Positions 45,870 through 57,411 of a stretch of DNA of 64,000 nt are shown here, piece after piece. The stretch's first letter is position 1; each line of letters opens with the position of its first letter. Below the pieces are notes generated by a model. That model ran no database searches. It was not told the origin of the DNA and was given only the letters and a program-made list of their open reading frames with translations. The position numbers were made by a program, and so were the translations under genes. The stretch lies in assembly GCF_010093595.1 (NCBI RefSeq), contig NW_022985452.1:862431-926430 (forward strand), given 5' to 3'. Source of the DNA: Mytilinidion resinicola. Lineage: Eukaryota; Ascomycota; Dothideomycetes; Mytilinidiales; Mytilinidiaceae.

Positions 45870-46848
45870 GATGGATAGGGGAATCGAATCAAGTACACAG
45901 GGAGGGATATTGGAGGTTTTGTTGCGAAAGATGACACGCTCGAAGTTATGAGAGAGACTGAGAATAGGTATTCTAGATCGACGCGCGATGGAAGGTGACT
46001 GGGCACAATTTCGCTGTCTGACTACATTCGACATGAGAAAAGTTTATACGGCGGCTAAACTACGATGACGGGGGAAGGGTACAAATCGTGGTAGATAATC
46101 CATAGCGGTTAGAGGTGAGGGATGAGTCGACGAGCTTGAGAAGGCTCAACAATAACTTATGACGGGGACACACCCCTTCTTTAGTAAACGTACACAGCCT
46201 CTGTATACCCACTCACCACCGCCTGAGGTGGCCTAGCAAAGTTTCAGGCCTGTCTAAACAATGAATTTGAATGAGCTTTCGATTGCTGAAAGCTCTTTGA
46301 AGCACTTCAAGCGGCGTCGAAGAGGTGTAACGAACGCTTCTGCAGTTCAACCTTGTTCAATTTCTCCCCTAAAATTACTATTCTTGTCACTTGTACCACC
46401 TTACTCTCCACGCAATGCAATGCCTGACTCTCAGTTGCTTCAACCTGCCCGAATTACCCGTTCCATCACTCTCAGGACTCGCCCCTTTCGTACAAAATGT
46501 CACACTCCCGCACGATATTAAGGAACGTGCCATCCCACACCTTTCCTTCGCTCAAACTTTTGATAAGCATGCTGCATGAAAATGCCGTCCTGTTATGCCC
46601 TCGCTAAACCAAAAATCGAACCCGCTGATGCATAAGAGTATGCTCAGAAATCAAAATATACAGTTCCGAAATGAAGACTATTAGTTGTAAGGATAGTGGC
46701 GTCAGAAGACATTAAGGAGCGGATGGGTATATATGTAGTGTAAAAGGAGAGTCCAGGGGAATTCGTTTCTTCGTGAAGTGGCCGTGTCGCGTGTATACTG
46801 TATATGCCATGGAGGCTCGGTTTCCAGAGATCTGGGGATATGGGGAGA
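45870..46848. other. Intergenic region with repeat copy
   Basis: About 1 kb between the F-box gene and the GPI-type protein's 3' end. Apart from the inverted-repeat copy at 46203 nothing is recognised. Confidence 0.45.
46203..46330. repeat. Short inverted-repeat (MITE-like) element
   Basis: Left end GTATACCCACTCACCACCGC and reverse-complemented right end TTACACCTCTTCGACGCCGC continue as CTTGAAGTGC/CTGAGGTGG. The 128-bp length equals the copies at 33685 and 35785. Confidence 0.6.
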
Positions 46849-47787
46849 TCATATCATCCACGCCATCCCAACCGCACCCCCGATTACTGCTGCTGCCTCG
46901 ACTCCCCATTGTCTGGAGAGAACACCAGCAGCACCAGTCTGCAGTCCCGGTTTTCCGGTGTTCGTCCCAGTTTGCTCGCCCGCGCCAACGGTCTTCGTGC
47001 TTGTAGCTGCGGCACCCACAAACGCATAGCTCGTCAGCGTGACCGGCTGCCCGTTCTTTCCCGTCGTGGTAATCAGCACGATGGAGCTGACTAGTCCGCC
47101 GTCAGGAGTGTAGGTGGTCACGAATGTGCTGCCCTTGGAGTTGGTCTCGGTGAGGACCTGGCCGACAGTGTGTGCAAAGCCGACGGCAGAAGTGGTGACG
47201 AACTTGGAGCCGGCGGCGTCGGTCTTTGTCAAGACGACGCCAGGGGCGTTGGTGGTAGCAACGATGGTCTTGCCGGCGGCGTCGGTAGTTGTGATGGCCA
47301 CAGGGATGCTGACGGTCGGTGCGGAGAGGACGGAGGTGCTCTCCACGATGGTATTGCCGGCTGCATCGGTGGTCGTGATGGAGACGGGGATGACGACTGC
47401 AGGAGGGGCAGTGGAAGTTGGCGCTACGGGAGCTGGGGTGGAGGCGGCGGGTGGTGCGGTGGAGTTCGCAGCCTGTCGCTTCATGAGGTCGAACTTTGCT
47501 GCAGATATAAGGCGGGTTGCCAGGGATGGGTTCTCGCTGTGAACTCTCTCAACGGCAGTCCTGTCATGTTCCCAGACGCCGTCCTTGAACTTGGGGTGGT
47601 GGTTATGCAGGGCGGCGTGTAGAGACTCTTCGGGAAGAGCATTGAGAAGCTCCTGGAAGATCTTGTTCAGGTCGACATTCACGGCTTGTGTTTCGCTGGG
47701 CTCGGGGATGGCTTCAGGACTGGCTTGAGCGAGCACCAATGCCACGAGGGGCAGGGCGAGGAGGAGGCATTTGTGGAGGGAGAACAT
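46849..47787 (-). CDS. GPI-type secreted protein with TTTDAAG repeats (312 aa)
   Basis: A single exon. A strong signal peptide (MFSLHKCLLLALPLVALVLA) is followed by a propeptide-like region that ends in a dibasic site (LMKRQAANS), a likely Kex2 cut. Then come Pro/Thr-rich linker residues and four tandem ~30-residue repeats with the phrase TTTDAAGNTIV / TTTDAAGKTIV / TKTDAAGSKFV / TETNSKGSTFV. The C-terminus has small residues then a hydrophobic end (AAAVIGGAVGMAWMI), typical of a GPI-attachment signal. The protein is probably cell-wall linked; an adhesin-like or structural role is inference. The open frame extends 69 codons upstream without signal character, so the start at the signal peptide is preferred. 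Confidence 0.78.
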   Translation of the reverse strand: MFSLHKCLLLALPLVALVLAQASPEAIPEPSETQAVNVDLNKIFQELLNALPEESLHAALHNHHPKFKDGVWEHDRTAVERVHSENPSLATRLISAAKFDLMKRQAANSTAPPAASTPAPVAPTSTAPPAVVIPVSITTTDAAGNTIVESTSVLSAPTVSIPVAITTTDAAGKTIVATTNAPGVVLTKTDAAGSKFVTTSAVGFAHTVGQVLTETNSKGSTFVTTYTPDGGLVSSIVLITTTGKNGQPVTLTSYAFVGAAATSTKTVGAGEQTGTNTGKPGLQTGAAGVLSRQWGVEAAAVIGGAVGMAWMI

Positions 47788-49427
47788 GTCGAGGTTGCTC
47801 AAGGCACGGGAGAGGTCGGCAGGCTGCGGGTGGGCGTGGAGGATATGAGGCGATGCTGCTGGGGAATAAAAATAATAGTTGGAAGTGATATCTGCAGGGG
47901 TCATGTAATCGTTAGCATTTTGCCAGGTCCTTGGAGAGTTTTGTTTGAACGAAGAAGCTGCGAGTGGGAGCTGAAGAAATGTCTTACGGAGCAATAGCCC
48001 TGCAATTGCGGTGGCTGGGAGTCGTCACTGTCGGCTGAGAGGTGAAGGCTAGACAAGCGGACAGTGCACGAGGCAGCGATAGCGATTGGCTTGGAGGTGC
48101 GTGATCTGAGACGAAGTGGGTGACAAGGCTGCAGAAAGCGAATGTGAGGTGCGAGAAGTGAGCGGCGTCCTTGGACAGCAGTGAATTACACAGTTGCAGA
48201 AGAGCGAGAGAAGTTGCACGGGACGAGGGGGCAGCTCGGTATGTAGTAGATAGGTTCGGGATAGCACCTTACCACATCACCAGTGTGCCAGCCGGATCTC
48301 GGCCGCCGGAGGTCGCACCGTCACGCTCGACGACGGTTGCAAGCATCAGTCATCACGCCAGCCATTCCGAGTGGCCTGCCGCTGTCGCTGCCACGACCGG
48401 CGGAGACGATGCCTCTCTCGTGTCTGCGCAGGCGAAACAATCCGCCTGAAACCTCAACCACGGCGCTGGCTGCATTTTGCCGCATTCCGACACGAGCTGC
48501 TCCACCAGGCCCACCAAACGACCCACGGCACAACGGTATCCAACCGTCCCAGCATGACGTCTCCCCTCGTCTCCTTGCGGCTGGCGCTGTCATGCTTTTC
48601 CCCGTTCACGACTCGGCCAGCCTTCACCACCTCATATCAATCCTTGATATAGGCCTGCGAGGCATAAGAGCGTGGGAGAACCCGAGGCTGTCTTGATTTT
48701 GGAGTTTCATCCTAGCATTCTTAAAACTCAGCCAATCGCAAGGCCGCCAGATAAAAAGCAGGCTTATGCATGCACGCACAAGCATCTGGGGCTTGTGCGC
48801 TGATCGCATGCTAAGAATAGCCCGTGGACCGCTCGAGAGCCGCTTGGCAGTCCATTCACCATTTGCCGTTGCCACCCACCCTAGCGATCGAGAAAACAAC
48901 CGTCACGACAGATTGAGGCGCAGCACAGCAGTGGAGACGACGCGGCCTCGATACTCTCCACTGATTTGGGCAAGCCAGCGAAGATAAACCCCTCTATCGA
49001 TCAATGACACTATTGAAAGCGATTCGAGGGACTTTAGTTTCACGGGACCCAACGGCTAGCATTCGGGGAAAGGGATTTCAGACCAGACCGAACCCACTAG
49101 ACTGACCTTAGGGAATAAGCTACAAATACTAATTGTGACGCTCCAATGAAACATGTACTATCTTTCTGTCTCGCTCTTCGTGATCAGTGATCCAAGGCCA
49201 TCGTGTCGTGCTGAAACCCAAACATTTCTTCCGACCTAATTCGTCGCGTTCGCTCCAATTGTTACCGCAACCAACACTCAAACCCCCCCCGCCTTTCGTC
49301 GATCCAATTACCTCATTACGTCTTCGAATCGACACACAGCCCCTACATCCAACGCTCAGACCACTGCAGCGACTCGACCGAACCCGTCATCAGCACCTTC
49401 TCTACTACTAGAGCTTCAAGACGAATA
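47788..49427. other. Intergenic region
   Basis: 1.6 kb upstream of the GPI-type gene and downstream of the RhoGAP gene. The frames seen are short, basic and without domains. A C run lies near 49283-49292. No repeat copy is evident. Confidence 0.4.
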
Positions 49428-52339
49428 CTAAATCTGGGCATTAGCATTTGTCGGGGTCTGCTCCGAGGGTACACCAGGAGCGGGTTGAGCCTGTGCAGCT
49501 GTCGGAGGAGGTTGAGCTTGGGTAGGGGGAGCTGGTGCAGGGCCAGGTTTCTGCTCAACAGCCGGAGGAGCAGCCTGAGGCTGAGACTCGACCTGCCTTT
49601 CCTGCTTGTTGTCTCTTGGCACATCCATGCTCTTCCCCCTTACCGGCATCGGTTCCATCGGCCTTCCCAGAGTCTGTCCTGACGCAGGCAAGTCAACCGT
49701 GCTACCAGGCGGGCTCTTCAGCCGCTGTTTCTCCTCCTTCCGCTCGTGCATCTTCTCGCGGAAGCGGTTGAAGAGGCCCTTCTTCTCGCCGTCTCTAGAA
49801 GAGCTCGCTGGCTCCGTTGAACTGCCTGGTAGGGTTGACGGCTCAGGTGGTGATTGACCGTACTGGTTGTTGTCCATTTGCAGACTGCGCCGCCCTTGAT
49901 TAGAGCTGTTGAACGAGCTCATGCTCTTCTCAGCACCAATTACCGACCCGAAGGCAGTCTGGCTGGCTGTCGGCGTGACTGTTGACTTGCTCTCGTCGCG
50001 CTTATGCATGTGCCATCGCTTCTTCTCCCTTTTCTCGCTGTTCAGAGCTCCGGAATCATCGCCCTCGGAGTATTCCGCTGCCGTTGAGTGTGACTTGAAG
50101 GACGGAGAAGGCGAGGGGGCCGGCTTCAACGTAGATCCTGACGTCCTCGATGGGTTGGATTCTTGGTGAGACGTATAGAAGGGATCTCCAGAGTAAGCAG
50201 AGTGGTAACTTGACGACATCCCAGGAGGTAGGGGCGACGGTGGCTGGTCCATTGTCATGGTGTGGCCAGACAGAGAATGCGTTGAGCTCTGTGCGCTTGG
50301 GTTCGCACTGCTAGGAACACGGCCCTTTTTCTGAAGCTTGTTGGGCCGTTTCTTCTCCTCGGTCTTCCTCTCCTCGACCTTCTTTTCCTCGGCAGACTGA
50401 GGAGACGGGCGATTCTTGAGAATCTGAGTAAATGTGCGCGCCGTTCCGGGCATCGACTCGAACGTTGGCGTCTTCGGACTGTCTATCGGCCCTTCCACAA
50501 ATTCCGACCTTTCCCTAGCTGGCGAGTGACTGATGTGCCTGGGAGCTTGTGTCTCGGGAGCCAACATTAACATCGACCTAGCCTCGCTAACCGCAGGCGG
50601 CGTCGGAGTTACGTCTTCGCTTGATGGAGGAGAAACAATTGCCGATGGACGTGGTTCGCTAGGTGGCAGAGTTGTCGCTGGCTGGACTGGCACAGGTGCA
50701 GGCACGGGAGCTTGTTGAACGGGTTCTGAAGCTGGAGCTGGAGCTGGAGCTGGAGCTGGAGCTGGAGCAGGTGCAGGTGCAGGTGCAGGTACCGGGTCTT
50801 GCTGCTTCTGGGGAGATGGCGCTGCGACAATAGCTTGCTCGAGTACCGGAGCGATGCCTGGGGCTTCAGTCGGTGTGGGGGGGTCTGAGTTCTTTTCACG
50901 GGAGAACCGAGCTGGGCCGATGGCAGGCGACCGTTGTGACGGAACAGTGTTACTCCTGTGAACACCAGATGCTGACGTTGGTGTTGCAAACGAAGGCGTC
51001 ACTGGACTAGGGGCAACACCTGAGTGCCGTGAACCCCTCGAAGAGACAGAAACATTCCTCTTGACGAATCCATATCTTTTGACATTGTCGGCGCCAGCAC
51101 TTGCACTGACGGCACTTGCGGTGGATGCTGATCTCCCGAGGCCGGTAGACTTTACTCGAGCGGGTGTCGTCGGAGTGCGAGCCTGTGGGGTCGAAGCACC
51201 GCTCTCAATGTGTTTAACAGTCCCTTCATCTACCGCAGTCCCTTCCATGCCGATCAAGAAGTGGTCTTGATTCTCAATCAGAAATATCAAGACGTCCTGA
51301 CTTAGACGATACTCGTTGGGAGACATGTCGTGTGATGGATGGGACAAGATTCCTGGCTGGAAGATAGCTGCAAGATTGGAGGTCGTCATCTTGTTGACGT
51401 CGGCTTTGGCTGCGAAGACCGCGAGAAGATCGAGGATGTAGAGCAATAGTTGCCGATTTAGTGGAGGTAGATCCTTGATCAGCAGTTGATATATTCTGAT
51501 GGCGGCATTGACATCAAAGCCTCCGGTTGAAGGTGCCTGGCCATCCATGGGTCCAACTGCTTCAGCCTGGTGGTTTCGAAGAGGCTGTCTGAAGCGCTCG
51601 TAGAAGTCCAGCGGTATTATGGGTTCCGGTAGTTGGTTGAAGTATCTCCGGAGAATATTGGCGGCATCGTGGACTGTATACCCCGTCCAGTCCAGCCCTT
51701 TCCCATACCGATCAGGCGTATCGAATTGAGTCTTGAGCTCTTTTATCCGTTTCTCTGACCCAGCAAGACGAAAAATTCCCTCGATGTCGGTTGCTGATAG
51801 ACGCATAAATTAGCGCTCACTTCGAGACGGCTTGTAGACATGCCCACTAACCTTTTTCCTTTAAGAAGACACCACACTTCGCAACAACAATGGGCACATA
51901 GCCGTATATATAACTTTCCCCTCCTTCATTGAAGAGTGAAATAGCAACATTGGCATACGTTATACTCCTATCGAGAGGGACTCCAAAGATCCCTTGAGGG
52001 ACGGGTTCTGTAAAATATTAGCATATGAACCTAACACCGTGTGAATGCAAATCCATCCGCTAAAAAAGCAAAACGCTCGGCCGTTATCAGATGGATCAAC
52101 AGCGCCAATCCCCCACCAACGCACTGAGCAGCCTCAAACAACCCATATAAGATATCCTTACCTTTCTCCTCTTCCTTGCGGGGATTACCGCGCTTGAACT
52201 GCTTCCACCAACTTGTCAGATCGCGTTTGGTCGAGGCGGGCTCGGCTGCGGTCGAGGCAGAGGCATGGGGCGGAGCAGGCTGGGGTTCGCCGTTCCTTGC
52301 GCGCGGCGTCGACAGCGGCGCAGAGCTGTGGTTCGCCAT
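49428..52339 (-). CDS. SAC7-like RhoGAP (899 aa, 3 exons)
   Basis: Exons 52339-52162, 52007-51852 and 51793-49428 join in phase. The RhoGAP domain starts at VPQGIFGVPLDRSITYANV and includes the arginine finger in IEGIFRLAGSEKRIKELK (Arg120), DAANILRRYFNQLPEPIIPL and NKMTTSNLAAIFQPGILSH, ending about residue 285. The order and sequence fit the Sac7/Bag7 group, which turns off Rho1 and so limits cell-wall integrity signalling. The remaining ~600 residues are low-complexity Ser/Pro-rich with a (Pro-Ala)n tract (50720-50790) and a basic LPNKLQKKGRVP stretch, presumably regulatory. The domain begins close to the N-terminus, as in Sac7. The final part is Gln/Pro-rich. Confidence 0.88.
50715..50800. 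repeat. Hexanucleotide microsatellite coding for Pro-Ala
   Basis: GCTGGA is repeated about seven times and then GCAGGT about four times; on the minus strand they encode an alternating Pro-Ala tract inside the RhoGAP tail. Length variation is likely between strains. Confidence 0.85.
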
Positions 52340-53389
52340 GGCGGCGGGCGACGAGCGGGCTCCTCGTCAGTAAATATATCGAGGAGGCGTTCGCGCAATG
52401 GCCTCGGCAGGCGGGCCGGTGAGAGGTAGCTGTCGGCAGCTGGGTATCCCAAAATAGCCAGGCGGCAGCGAGATGCAAAGCTCAGCGGACGGCCAGGAGT
52501 AAGTCAGCGGGCGGCGGGCGCCACGGGTAGGGTGCTGGCGACGAGGTGCGGTGAGAGCAGCGGACGCAGTTGAAGGTGTGAGCGCAGTAGTTGGAGGGTT
52601 GGTGAGGCGGGATTTGGGAGGGTTTGGGGGCTCGACGTCTTGAAGCGGAAGCGGAAGCGGGTGCAAAACGCGGCGACGCGATGGAGTGGATGCGACTCAA
52701 ACAGTGCGGTATGAGCGCTGGCAGGCGACAGTGAATGAAGCTCGGTGTGGAGGGGCTGGTGAAGACAGCACCATACAGGGACGAGAGCGGAGGAGTCGAG
52801 TTGAATAATGGGGCGGAGAGTGAGAGACAGCCTGACAGCAGCCTCGACAGCTTAGCGCGCCAATGTCTGATGGGCAGAGCTGTTCCAAGATTCCAAGGCA
52901 GGGCACCCGTCCCCCGAGCTGATGGGATGCTGGCAGCTGGAGGCGACTGCTGTGTCGCTCTCTTCTGACTGACTGGCCTGTGCTTGTCTGCCGTCTAATA
53001 ATAAAGAAGATGCTTGGCGCTGGGGGTGAGGCTGTAGGAAGAGCACGAGGCCGGCGCTTGCAATAGCAGTCGCGCCGAGTGGACCTGGGTAAGCAGATTG
53101 GTAAGGGCTGCAGCGTTTCGAGCAGGTCAGCTTGATGTCGGCAGGCCAGCAATATACGGATGGAGTCATGTTGACTGGAGGCCCGCACGGCTCCCCGTGT
53201 GGCTGAATCCACAGTGGCTCAACCTGGGAGCCGACGTCCAAGCTGCAAAATATACAGAGCTTGGCCGAGAGCTCCATCAATCCCCTCCACACGACCCTGT
53301 AACCCACAAACCCGTCCTCTCGCCCACACTCCCCATCTCGTACGACCCTGCCTTAGACCCTACAAAGCAGCTTTCACCACATTCTTGGA
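52340..53389. promoter_or_regulatory. Divergent intergenic region between RhoGAP and TIM9
   Basis: 1.05 kb separates the divergent start codons at 52339 (-) and 53390 (+). It is GC-rich on the RhoGAP side. Several open frames are seen on both strands but none has domain or splice support. Confidence 0.4.
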
Positions 53390-53810
53390 ATGGACGCGTG
53401 CGTACCGCCTCTCATTGTCCGCCGCCCTCCTAACCAAACCCAGACTCAACCCACAAGAACAGCGCGAGCTGCAAAGCCGCATGGAAAAGAAGCAGATGAA
53501 GGAGTTCATGAACGTAAGACTGTTTCATCCCCCGCCTCAAATCCCCAATGCCGGCTTCGACTCTTCCCCGTTCCATTCCGGCACCAAGACCACCACTGAC
53601 GAATCCGGCGCCCAGGTCTACTCGAACCTTGTCCAGAACTGCTTCAACAGTTGCATCAACAGCTTCGAGACCAAGTCGCTCACCTCGCGGGAAGAGAGCT
53701 GTGTGATGCGCTGCGTAGACAAACATCTCAAGAGCCAGACGCGGTTAGGAGAGCGCTTCCAGGAGCAGAATGCCGCCATGGCACAAGCCGGGGGTCTGCC
53801 TGGCCGATAG
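53390..53810 (+). CDS. TIM9: Tim9, small Tim chaperone of the mitochondrial intermembrane space (90 aa, 3 exons)
   Basis: Exons 53390-53397, 53444-53513 and 53616-53810 join in phase; the first exon codes only for M-D and part of Ala. The product begins [20 protein letters not shown] and has the twin CX3C motif: CFNSC at residues 35-39 and CVMRC at 55-59, 15 residues apart, as required for the two disulfides. It ends [17 protein letters not shown]. Tim9 pairs with Tim10 in a hexamer that escorts hydrophobic carriers to the TIM22 complex. The start comes from the 8-bp exon, because the residues then match Tim9 from the first Met; the 46-bp first intron has a GTGCGT donor and an ACCCAG acceptor. 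Confidence 0.95.
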
Positions 53811-55542
53811 AGTGGCGCGTAGGCTGGGAGTGGGATTCGTGCTGTATGCTGTGTGTTACCCGATGAAATGATGGGTCGCAATGCGGATAAGCGTTGGGGC
53901 GCTACGAAGGATGAAACTCGTTGAAGATGCGAATCGATGGCATCTATCCCTAAAATACTGCCACGAACGGTCATTGTTGGGCATTTGGGGTCTCATACCC
54001 GGACCGTCCTCTTCTCACTGTACATAGGGTCTGGGTGGGTTTGGGGGAGGGTTCCGGCTGTCTTAAAAGTCACTCTCCTATCATGTTTGTTTCCTATTAC
54101 GCTTGTGTGACTTTCTATCATTGACCACAGCAAACACTGGTTCAATACTAAATCACGAAGCCACTCTCGATTGGGTAGGCCTGACAGTGTGAGCATGAAA
54201 ACTGAAACAGGATGTAACTTTCTCGAGACTCCCAAGCAGGACTATGCTTCGCGCTGACTGCGAGCCTAGTAGCCTTTCAAGCCATCACTTGGCTGCGGAT
54301 CGGCTACGAAACAAATGTACAGGTCATGGAACTCCAAGTCAGGACTACACCATAACCTTCGAATAAAGCTACAACGCGAGACACCAAATGACGATGGCAC
54401 TGTCGCCCAGGCCGTCCTGCTCAAGCTACGCTCGAACGTCATCATAGTTAAACTGGACGTGGACTAGGGCTTAGAGACTCGAGCCGCTCCTTGGGGATCC
54501 AAACCTGCGATACATTGGCGATATCCTTGTAGCCCACCTGTTATTTCAGTAGAGCCACTGTGTACCCCCACAGCGCAACCAACTACTTACATGGGCTTCA
54601 CTATTATATCTTCGACTCTGGTAAGATTTGTTGGTTGGAAAGTGTGTCACTCACGTGACCGGCTATAAGTTATCTTCGATCTTCATCCCCTCAAAGAAAG
54701 ACATCATAGCCGTAGACGCGACCGACAATGAGGACAAATTTCACATTATCTTAGGCGTTTCTCAAAGACCAGGTGGCTCTCCGTGTTTGCGAGGATGCTT
54801 GATGCACTCCATCCTAAACAGTGAAACGCACCTTCCTGATGACCAGCCCGAACAAATCCGTGCACCTCCACGAAAAGCCACTTGAAATGCCACAAGGTAA
54901 GAGCCGGTGGCTTGATAGTGCGTAAGATGCACGGTTCTGGTAATTTACTTTCTGAGGTAGTCTATATTTCCATTATTTTCCAGAGCTTTCACAACAAGAA
55001 AATCTAAATGGTCCGAGGACTGATCGCTTCAAAAACTTCTTCCAAGGGGTTTCTTCCGGCGGCCACAGAAAAGTGGTGGGCTTACTACGGCGAGCCCTGG
55101 GGTTTTGCTCCCTTAAAAGTCAACTATGCTAATATCTTTTTGCACCTTTTTTAAGCGCAGCACATAAAACTTTCAAGCGTCGTTCAGCTCCTAATTCACT
55201 CTCTAGACCTATTGATCCTTCTCATTTGTCAACAGCAAGCGGGAAGGATGCGATTCCTCAATGCCACATCATTCGCGCGCAGACCTCCTCTCCAAATCTG
55301 CACCCCCAGAGCCGCTGAGCAAGGCATCCGACCAAGTAAGGCACCTCTTTTCCAATATGAGCAATGCCTAGTTGCCGATCCGTTCACACTTGTCTACTTC
55401 AACTGTACTCCACGGCCCACTGCTCAAAACCTTAAAGATTGCTCAGAACGACGACTCCTGAGTCCTAGAACCCCTTCACGTAGCAGCAAAAACGTACACG
55501 CACAGATCAAATATTCAGCATCATACCTCTAATTCTAGAACC
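53811..55542. other. Gene-poor region
   Basis: 1.7 kb between TIM9 and ferroportin. Short open frames only; a CACGTGAC element lies near 54652. No known gene, repeat or RNA gene recognised. Confidence 0.45.
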
Positions 55543-57411
55543 CTACAACCTAGCCCTCCCCCCCTTCCGCTCCATTCGAACCCACCACCCAAACGCCGCC
55601 GCCGCCATCCCCACCGCCACCGCGCTCCCAGCGGCCAGCCACCCAAACTGCGCTGGCGCGCTCCAGATCGCGGTCCCGATGTTATGGCTCAGACCGAACA
55701 CGCTGACGAAAGCGACCTCCGTCCCCGCAAAGCTGGAGCATTGGTGCGCTGGCACACGGGCTTGCGCGAGTTGCTGGGTCGAGAGCTGGAGGAGGCCGCG
55801 GCCGAGGCGCGAGGCGGAGAGGAGGAGGACGATGGAGAGGGATATGAAGGGATGGGCTGTCAGGGAGGGCGAGTCTGTGGATGGGGGGATGGGGTAGGTG
55901 AGGTGGTGGATTAGATAGGCGAAGAGGGGGACGGTGGGGGTCTGGGGTTGTTAGCGGTGTTTTGGCCAGGAGCTGTTGGGGAGGGAGTGGTACTAAGGTT
56001 AACGCCATTGAGAGGATACCACAGAGACCGAGCCGCGTTATCCCCTTGTTGATATCCGGCCCCGCTTTATGGTGATTGAGAGAGTCATCGGGGTCCACGT
56101 CTGACTCCACGTCTTCTTCTTCGACGGAGGAGTCGGATGCGTCGTCTTTGGAAGACACGCGGAGCAACTTATGTGACGCTGGCGAGGCTATAGGCGATAA
56201 TTTCCGGACGGCGAAGGGCGCGACAAATGTACTACCGACTTCGAAAATGGCACTGGCTGCTTCGGCGACGGTCACTACTTTCATGGAGTAGCCAGAATTC
56301 AAGAGAAACACGATCACACTGCCGCTCACGGACAGCACGGAAGCGTGCGTCATGCACATTGCTATCGTTGAGATCCAGACTTCGGTGGAAAAGAAAAGGC
56401 GCAGGCTAGGGATGTACCCATGCCACCATGCTTGGACGCTTTCAATCCAGAGAGCCAAGAACGTGTTCCCGCGCTGGGAAGGATATGCGTGACTGATAGG
56501 GTCGCCGTTGCAGTCGTATTCTGCGATCACGGGCAGTTTTGGTTCCCGCAGGGTATGGCACTGGCTCCAAAGCCACTGGGCTGTCCAGAACTCTAGCCAC
56601 AGGCTTAGTATATTCGCCAACGCGATTCCTACCACTCCATATCGGATCGATGGGACGATGGAAAGAAAGCCTGAGACGACGATGGGAGCGAGCACTTTGC
56701 AGATCATGTCGATTCGTGCCATCGTGGCATTGACCTGCGTAAGAGTGAAGTGGATAGCGCCCGTCTCGGGCGCGAGTACAGGCACCCAGTCGCGCTCCAT
56801 CGAGATTACATTTGCCTTTCGGGAGAGGGTTTCTATGATACCGAGGCCTAGGCCAAAGGCGAAGACGATGTGTTTTGGTGCTCCTCGTAGTTCAAAGGAG
56901 GAGTCCTGATCTAGGGGAGAACTTCGCCCGTGGATTTTCGTGCTGGGCCCGCCGACTATCAAGAACCAACCAAAGCAGGAGACGATAATGGTGGATCTGT
57001 TGATGATGATGGTCGCTAGGAGTGTTCTCAAACGCGATGGGGCGTGGTCGATCCATTTTCCAACGGCCGAAGCGAAGAGGATGGCAGCGAGACTTATAGT
57101 AATACCACTGTTTTTCGACATTAGATACTCCCAAATGGGCTTTTTGATTGAAAGATGTGAAGATACAGAGCTTACACGAAAGATGTAGCCCGAAAACCGC
57201 CCGGATATGCAGCGGCTGTGAACAGAATCTAGTTGAGGGAAATTAGACAAGCTTGGGGATGTGGGCGTCAATGGAAACGAACAGCAGCAAACTCATAAGA
57301 CCTCGCATTCCATGCTGATAGTAAATGGCATAGGTACAAAATGTAGCCTTGTTTCTGACTCAGCTCAGGGGTGCCATCGTGTGCGATTTCTGCCGACTGC
57401 CGGTCTGGCAT
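55543..57411 (-). CDS. Ferroportin-type iron exporter, SLC40 family (564 aa, 4 exons)
   Basis: Exons 57411-57283, 57228-57176, 57107-55994 and 55941-55543 join in phase. The N-terminus LCHLLSAWNARSYEFAAILF, then AAAYPGGFRATSF and SLAAILFASAVGKWIDHAPS match the first helices of ferroportin (SLC40A1). Further helices include VFAFGLGLGIIETLSRKANV, ISMERDWVPVLA and TQVNATMARIDMICKVLAP, the region facing the metal pore. Between helices 9 and 10 is an acidic loop (SSVEEEDVESDVDPDD). The C-terminal helices (VFGLSHNIGTAIWSAPAQFG) come from the last exon. Fungal members are thought to export Fe2+ or related divalent metals at the plasma membrane or vacuole; the substrate is inferred. The longer open frame continuing past 55994 is an intron readthrough. 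Confidence 0.85.

Noticed and set aside
48283..48696. 137-codon plus-strand frame in the spacer before the RhoGAP gene
   Set aside because: Composition is not protein-like (Arg/Pro/Ser/His-rich) and overlapping frames are equally long.
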